A stretch of DNA of 23,595 nt, taken from NCBI GenBank assembly GCA_021795795.1, contig JAJYPA010000075.1, positions 1 through 23,595 of the forward strand, given 5' to 3'. Position 1 is the stretch's first letter; each line of letters starts with the position of its first letter. Shown here piece by piece: positions 19,540-23,595 of this stretch. The notes beneath the pieces are model-generated. The model did no database searches, was not told where the DNA came from, and worked only from the letters and a program-made list of their open reading frames with translations. This DNA is from Pseudomonadota bacterium (lineage in GTDB: Bacteria > Pseudomonadota > Gammaproteobacteria > Halothiobacillales > Halothiobacillaceae). Made by a program: the position numbers and the translations under genes.

Positions 19540-22500
19540 TTACCACGGCGGCGGCACCCCCTCCGTCCGGCCCAAGGCTTCCAGCACTAACCGCGCGGTC
19601 ACCAATTCAGTATTGGTGACATCTCCGTATTCAATCGTGTCCCAAGCGATTTCAGCCAGCCGGTCGGCGTCGCCGCCGGTTGATTTGAACAGCAAGTCAG
19701 CCATTTCCAGGGCTTCCTGGACCATTGCTTCACCGAAGTACTGAGCGGCTTCCTGGGCGGCCTTCACTACGCGGGCGTTCCGCCCAGTGGTGGACAGGTG
19801 CTGTGATAGTATCGGCGCCCGGGTGGCGAACCACTCCTGAACGACCCGCTCGTGCGGCATGGTGAAGGTGGCACTTTCCCTTTGTGCCGGGGTGGTATGT
19901 ATATTATATCCACCCTGGCACAAACCATATTCCACGGGGCTTTGCGGGCCATCGGTGCCAGTGGCCTGCATGATGACGGCCTCCGCTTTAAGCGTCGCAC
20001 GGGTCACTGTCTGGCCCTTGGAAATCACGCGGGCGGCCAACACGTCCACCTTGGCAAGGCTAACTGCGCGTTCTTCCTGCATGTCCTGCATGTGCTCGGC
20101 TTTGGTTTGGCCCAGGCATTCCGGGTCAGCGGTATATTCGGCCACGGACAGTCCGTGCTGCCAGAGGCTATGCAGGGGTACTCCACCATAGATATGAATG
20201 TCGATGGTGTTCTCCGCATTGGCTCCGCGCGCGCGGCCAATGGCCTGCACCGTCTCAGCCGTCACGCGGTTCAATAGCCATTCACGGATCCGTGCGTCGG
20301 CGGGCAAGGGCAAGCGACACTGCACGTCGGTGTCACCTTCGCCGACCCACTCATCCGCCACGGTCTGCATGTCATCCTGCCATGCGGGCCAGTTTTCGGG
20401 GTTGGCTCCGGCAGACAATGCCGCTATTCGGCTGCGCTGGTACTCGGCGCGCCAGGCTTCCATCGGTGGGAAGAATGAGCCCACAATGACCAGCGGCTTG
20501 CCGGACCAGCCGTTGTGCGCTCTGTGGTGCCGACCCCAATGCCCAAGCATCGGGTTCTCATCTTCTGGGTCGATTTGGTCCTCGACCTTCTTGTGGAACA
20601 GGCAAGCCGCTCCGGCGTGATGTGCCATGAGCTTTTCGTATTTCTCAATCTCCCGGTCCCGGCGCTCTGCCCCGCTGCGCTTCACGTTCAAGGGAGTGAG
20701 TCCCCAGAACCGCGTGGGGTAGCGAACGACGCGGACATTCTGGTGGGCTATGGCATTCACGATCTGCCCGCCCTGCGCCTGCACCACGTCCACAATGACG
20801 GGGTCGGGGGTGGCGTCCATGATGATGGTCGGCTGTCCATGGGCAAGCCGTTCCATGACGGGCAGACTGTGGGCAACGATCAATTCACCGTTGCACACAT
20901 AGCCATCACCAAACTGCAGTGATTCCGCTATAGCATGCGCGGCACGCAAGGGATTGTCGGACATTTCGCCAGCGGCATTGAATTGCAGCTTTTCCCATCC
21001 GGCCAGGGCTATATCCGTTTTGCTAGACTGCTTTGCGGTCTCCAGGACACCCTTGATGGATTCCAGCAAGGGGGCGTCAATATTGATTGATCCGGTCTTT
21101 CCAACCCATCCCGCCATGTCCATAGCCATTGCCCGGAAGAACTCGCCTGCCTGCCGGTGGCGGGCCAGCGCGACGGCATCCTCGCCCTTTTCCAGATATT
21201 CGATGACCTGCTGATTGCGTCGGCTCCAGTGATCAATGTCCTGTAGTGTCACATTGACGCCCTTGCCCGGCTCAAAATGCTCATCAAAGATGACCAGCGA
21301 GTCGCGGGTTAGGGAATGGGAATAACTGCCCGACGCGGACACCACAAACTGCGCGGCTAGTGCATCACGCAAATGAGACTGCCAGACGCAAGGGGTAACT
21401 TCGCGCCAGTCCAGCCCGCGCGCGGCAAGAATGCTCTTGGCCTTTGCGACTTTCTCCGGGGCGGCCTTGGTCGTTTGCCCTTGCCCATCCGTGTAGTAGT
21501 CAACCTGCCAGGCAAAACCATTGCTGCACTGCAGGCATACCTCTGCCTGGGAGATATGCCCCTGATCCATGGCCTCCTGGGCGGTTTGATGGTTCGGACA
21601 ATACCCGCAATGATCCGGATCAGGGTTTCGTCCCCAAAAGTGGAAGAACCCCTCTGCGGCATACTCGTCAGCCTGTCCATGGTCAGGCACAAAAACGCAC
21701 GCCCGCCCGGCTTCCAGCCGAAGTCCGGCATGCCGGATCAACGCCTTGGCCGCGGTGGACTTGCCGGTGCCGGTGGTGGGCATCATGAGAACCGGGGCAA
21801 AGGGTTTGCCCTTGTCCTTCATCCATTCCAGATAATCGGCCACCGTCTGCTGTAGCGCGGTCTGCAATTCAACCCGGACTTCATGCGTCGGGCCGGATTG
21901 CGCGGGTGCTTGTGGATTTTCAGAAGGACGCCATGCCCTGATCTGAACCGGCCTGGACAGGACCATGCCGCCGGGGTAGTCCACTTCCGGCATCTCCTGA
22001 TCACCATGGGCAATGGCAAGCGCCAGGTGAGCGGCCAGCACGTCGGTGCTCATCCCTTCGCGCGGATAATCTCCCCAATCGCTGCCCTTTTTGCCGCCCT
22101 TGGGGCCGCCATTTTCAGGGGATGGGGGGATGGCGTAGTATGCCCTCAAGCCAGCGGCGCGAAGGATTTTGACCGCGCGGGCAGACGCTTTTTGCCCCGC
22201 GCCAGATGCGTCACGATCAACCAGAAAAACTGCTGCCGGGACTTGTGCGAGCTGGTCAGTGGTCATGCTTTTAGCCTGCAAAGCCTGCTCGGTGGCCCAC
22301 TTGACTATGCCGCCATCATACTGACATGAGATTCCGGGCCACCCTGCCGCCTGAACGGTCGCTGCATCGGTTTCCCAGCCTTCCGCGATCAGCCGCGTCG
22401 GCCCGACACCCATATCGCGGGGGAAGACACCTACAGGGACCGGGCACAACGTGATGCCTTGAGGTCCAAGCATCTTTCTTTCAGACTTCTGCCCGGCCTT

Positions 22501-23079
22501 ATCAAAGAACGTCCGCTGGATGCCGGTGATGACACCCGCATTCTGCATCGGGCTCAGCATCAATCCGTTTTTACTGATCCTGACTTGCCTGGACCAGTGG
22601 TCCAGGTGGTCGGGGCCAAGCCTGCCAGCAAGGTATGCTCGAACCGTTTCGCGGTGCCGCTCCAGCGCAACGCGGCGGGCACCCTTCTGGCTGGCGTTCA
22701 GCCCCTTATCCCAACCGGCGGGCATGTCTTTCTCATGGGTGCAGGTCCAGCCCGCGCTCCAAATCTTGAGAGCATCTTCCTGAGTTGTGGCAAGACTTGA
22801 ACGCTGCCCGCCGTTGGCGGGGTGTGCAGGGGCTATCGCCCCTGCTGGGACTTGGGCATGGATTTGGTGCAAGAGCGCGGCAATCGTGCCGCCTTTGCCC
22901 GTGCTGGCGTCCAGATATACCCCCTTCTGGGGGCTGATCTTGATGTGGTGATGGCCGCAACCGGACGGGTCAGCGTTGACCTGGCGCCCTTCCACGAGAA
23001 AAGGAATGCCCTTCTCCTGCAGCGCACTGATCACCTGATCCACGGTAAAGGTTTTGGCCTGGTGGCGGGGGTTCAGCAT
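19540..23079 (-). CDS. TOPRIM primase-helicase fusion
   Basis: The 1179-residue protein begins with a region like the primase zinc-binding domain (CGHHHIKISPQKGVYLDAST, residues 41-60), but without the usual CxxC pairs. A TOPRIM domain follows, with LIAEGWETDAATVQ (Glu233) and FLVDRDASGAG (Asp288, Asp290). A helicase part has Walker A PTTGTGKST (434-442), a cysteine cluster (CGYC at 491-494, CLQC at 515-518, Cys564), LVIFDEHFE as motif II (Asp599-Glu600), and TVQAIGRARG as motif VI near the C-terminal third. The cysteine cluster between Walker A and DEHF recalls the iron-sulphur domain of XPD/DinG helicases. It is the likely replication protein of the element, or a conjugative primase. The start overlaps the upstream stop. 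Confidence 0.75.
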   Translation of the reverse strand: MLNPRHQAKTFTVDQVISALQEKGIPFLVEGRQVNADPSGCGHHHIKISPQKGVYLDASTGKGGTIAALLHQIHAQVPAGAIAPAHPANGGQRSSLATTQEDALKIWSAGWTCTHEKDMPAGWDKGLNASQKGARRVALERHRETVRAYLAGRLGPDHLDHWSRQVRISKNGLMLSPMQNAGVITGIQRTFFDKAGQKSERKMLGPQGITLCPVPVGVFPRDMGVGPTRLIAEGWETDAATVQAAGWPGISCQYDGGIVKWATEQALQAKSMTTDQLAQVPAAVFLVDRDASGAGQKASARAVKILRAAGLRAYYAIPPSPENGGPKGGKKGSDWGDYPREGMSTDVLAAHLALAIAHGDQEMPEVDYPGGMVLSRPVQIRAWRPSENPQAPAQSGPTHEVRVELQTALQQTVADYLEWMKDKGKPFAPVLMMPTTGTGKSTAAKALIRHAGLRLEAGRACVFVPDHGQADEYAAEGFFHFWGRNPDPDHCGYCPNHQTAQEAMDQGHISQAEVCLQCSNGFAWQVDYYTDGQGQTTKAAPEKVAKAKSILAARGLDWREVTPCVWQSHLRDALAAQFVVSASGSYSHSLTRDSLVIFDEHFEPGKGVNVTLQDIDHWSRRNQQVIEYLEKGEDAVALARHRQAGEFFRAMAMDMAGWVGKTGSINIDAPLLESIKGVLETAKQSSKTDIALAGWEKLQFNAAGEMSDNPLRAAHAIAESLQFGDGYVCNGELIVAHSLPVMERLAHGQPTIIMDATPDPVIVDVVQAQGGQIVNAIAHQNVRVVRYPTRFWGLTPLNVKRSGAERRDREIEKYEKLMAHHAGAACLFHKKVEDQIDPEDENPMLGHWGRHHRAHNGWSGKPLVIVGSFFPPMEAWRAEYQRSRIAALSAGANPENWPAWQDDMQTVADEWVGEGDTDVQCRLPLPADARIREWLLNRVTAETVQAIGRARGANAENTIDIHIYGGVPLHSLWQHGLSVAEYTADPECLGQTKAEHMQDMQEERAVSLAKVDVLAARVISKGQTVTRATLKAEAVIMQATGTDGPQSPVEYGLCQGGYNIHTTPAQRESATFTMPHERVVQEWFATRAPILSQHLSTTGRNARVVKAAQEAAQYFGEAMVQEALEMADLLFKSTGGDADRLAEIAWDTIEYGDVTNTELVTARLVLEALGRTEGVPPPW

Positions 23080-23595
23080 GACGCACCCCCCTTGCCAGCT
23101 TGGGCAATCCGGGGGCGACCTACGCGGCCGCGGCGCTTTGGTGCGGGGTTTGCGGGTGGCATGGCTTCGTGTGCTTCAAGCCACCGAAGAACCGTGGCGA
23201 GCAACCACCTTGGGCCGCGGCATCCCGGAATCAGGATGGCCGGGGGAAGGCCGGAGGGGTCCCGAGAATAGCGGTTTTTAAGAGTACCGACAGCGACGTG
23301 AAGCAGAGTCGCCAGATCTTCGTATGTAAGGACAAGGGGGTGGTGCGGCGGCTCTCCGTCTCCGCCATCGCCATCATTTCCCGATCCCGATCCGCTTCCC
23401 GCCCCGGAGTTGCTACCTGTGGCACGGTGGCGCGTCTGACGTGGCGCTGCGCGGTGGGCGACGCGGACATGCGCGGGTGGCGCAAGGCGGGTGCGGATAC
23501 GGCCGCCCCAACGGCCCCAAGCGGCGCGGCGCACCTTGGGGGGTAACGGCTGACTTGGCCCTTCCCTGTTGACTGATCGACACAAGCGAATCGTC
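23073..23595 (-). CDS. AlpA-like HTH protein, possibly running off the window
   Basis: The C-terminal part repeats the layout of the regulator at 2513-2773: LTYEDLATLLHVAVGTLKN (helix-turn-helix), GLPPAILIPGCRGPRWLLAT, then LRWLEAH and a basic RGRVGRPR tail. A Gly/Ser/Asp linker (GAGSGSGSGNDGDGGDG) and an Arg-rich N-terminus stand in front. The first start inside the window is TTG at 23585 without a clear ribosome site, and the frame is open to the end, so the true start may lie outside. Its stop overlaps the primase ATG as ATGCTGA, so the two are coupled. Control of replication is inferred from this pairing. Confidence 0.65.
   Translation of the reverse strand, partial: TIRLCRSVNREGPSQPLPPKVRRAAWGRWGGRIRTRLAPPAHVRVAHRAAPRQTRHRATGSNSGAGSGSGSGNDGDGGDGEPPHHPLVLTYEDLATLLHVAVGTLKNRYSRDPSGLPPAILIPGCRGPRWLLATVLRWLEAHEAMPPANPAPKRRGRVGRPRIAQAGKGGASC

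Noticed and set aside
1..23595. CRISPR arrays, tRNA or rRNA genes, transposases and integrases.
   Set aside because: No regular spacer-repeat pattern, cloverleaf, rRNA-like sequence or DDE/tyrosine/serine recombinase motif was found on reading both strands.

Overview
The window looks like a conjugative plasmid or conjugative element of a Gram-negative proteobacterium. It encodes a MobF (TrwC/TraI) relaxase, a TrwB/TraD coupling protein, a ribbon-helix-helix TrwA-like protein, a VirB1-like lytic transglycosylase, an outer-membrane beta-barrel protein and a lobe of lipoprotein genes. I cannot name the host. No rRNA, tRNA, CRISPR array or transposase was found. Most of the backbone is GC-rich and nearly all genes lie on the minus strand.

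Layout: (1) 1-1290, plus strand, visibly AT-richer: a Mrr-like nuclease running in from outside the window, an unknown protein and a doubtful small ORF. (2) 1447-2773, minus: small RHH-like protein, DUF2958-like protein, AlpA-like regulator; the first two share a sigma70-type promoter with a palindrome in its spacer. (3) 2953-8208, minus: outer-membrane protein, three small proteins, plasmid topoisomerase I, VirB1-like protein and small or membrane proteins. (4) 8455-8550: a 31-codon gene encoding only the N-terminal helix of a type IV pilin. (5) 8748-15841: the DNA-processing block in the order trwA-like, 74 aa, 41 aa, trwB-like, trwC-like, 66 aa. A candidate oriT lies just upstream, at 15916-16122. 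(6) 16123-18634: small exported, membrane or soluble proteins and a glycine-zipper lipoprotein, with an intergenic stretch of palindromes at 17927-18167 that could be an operator cluster or a replication origin. (7) 18751-19525, plus: a compact unit of leader peptide, two-TM membrane protein and SinR/Cas2-like small protein. (8) 19540-23595, minus: a 1179-residue TOPRIM primase fused to a helicase, preceded by a second AlpA-like protein.

The most striking structure is a dispersed element, AATTTGGCA followed after about seven bases by AT and then RTG. It occurs 13 times, always on the minus strand and upstream of a minus-strand gene, most often 46-58 bases before the start codon. Several copies overlap the stop codon of the preceding gene. 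It appears to be the common promoter or activator site that divides regions 2-6 into transcription units, so the relaxase, coupling protein, topoisomerase, micro-pilin and many unknown small proteins would be one regulon. Several units end in clear intrinsic terminators. The primase operon, the plus-strand genes and the DUF2958 unit lack the element.
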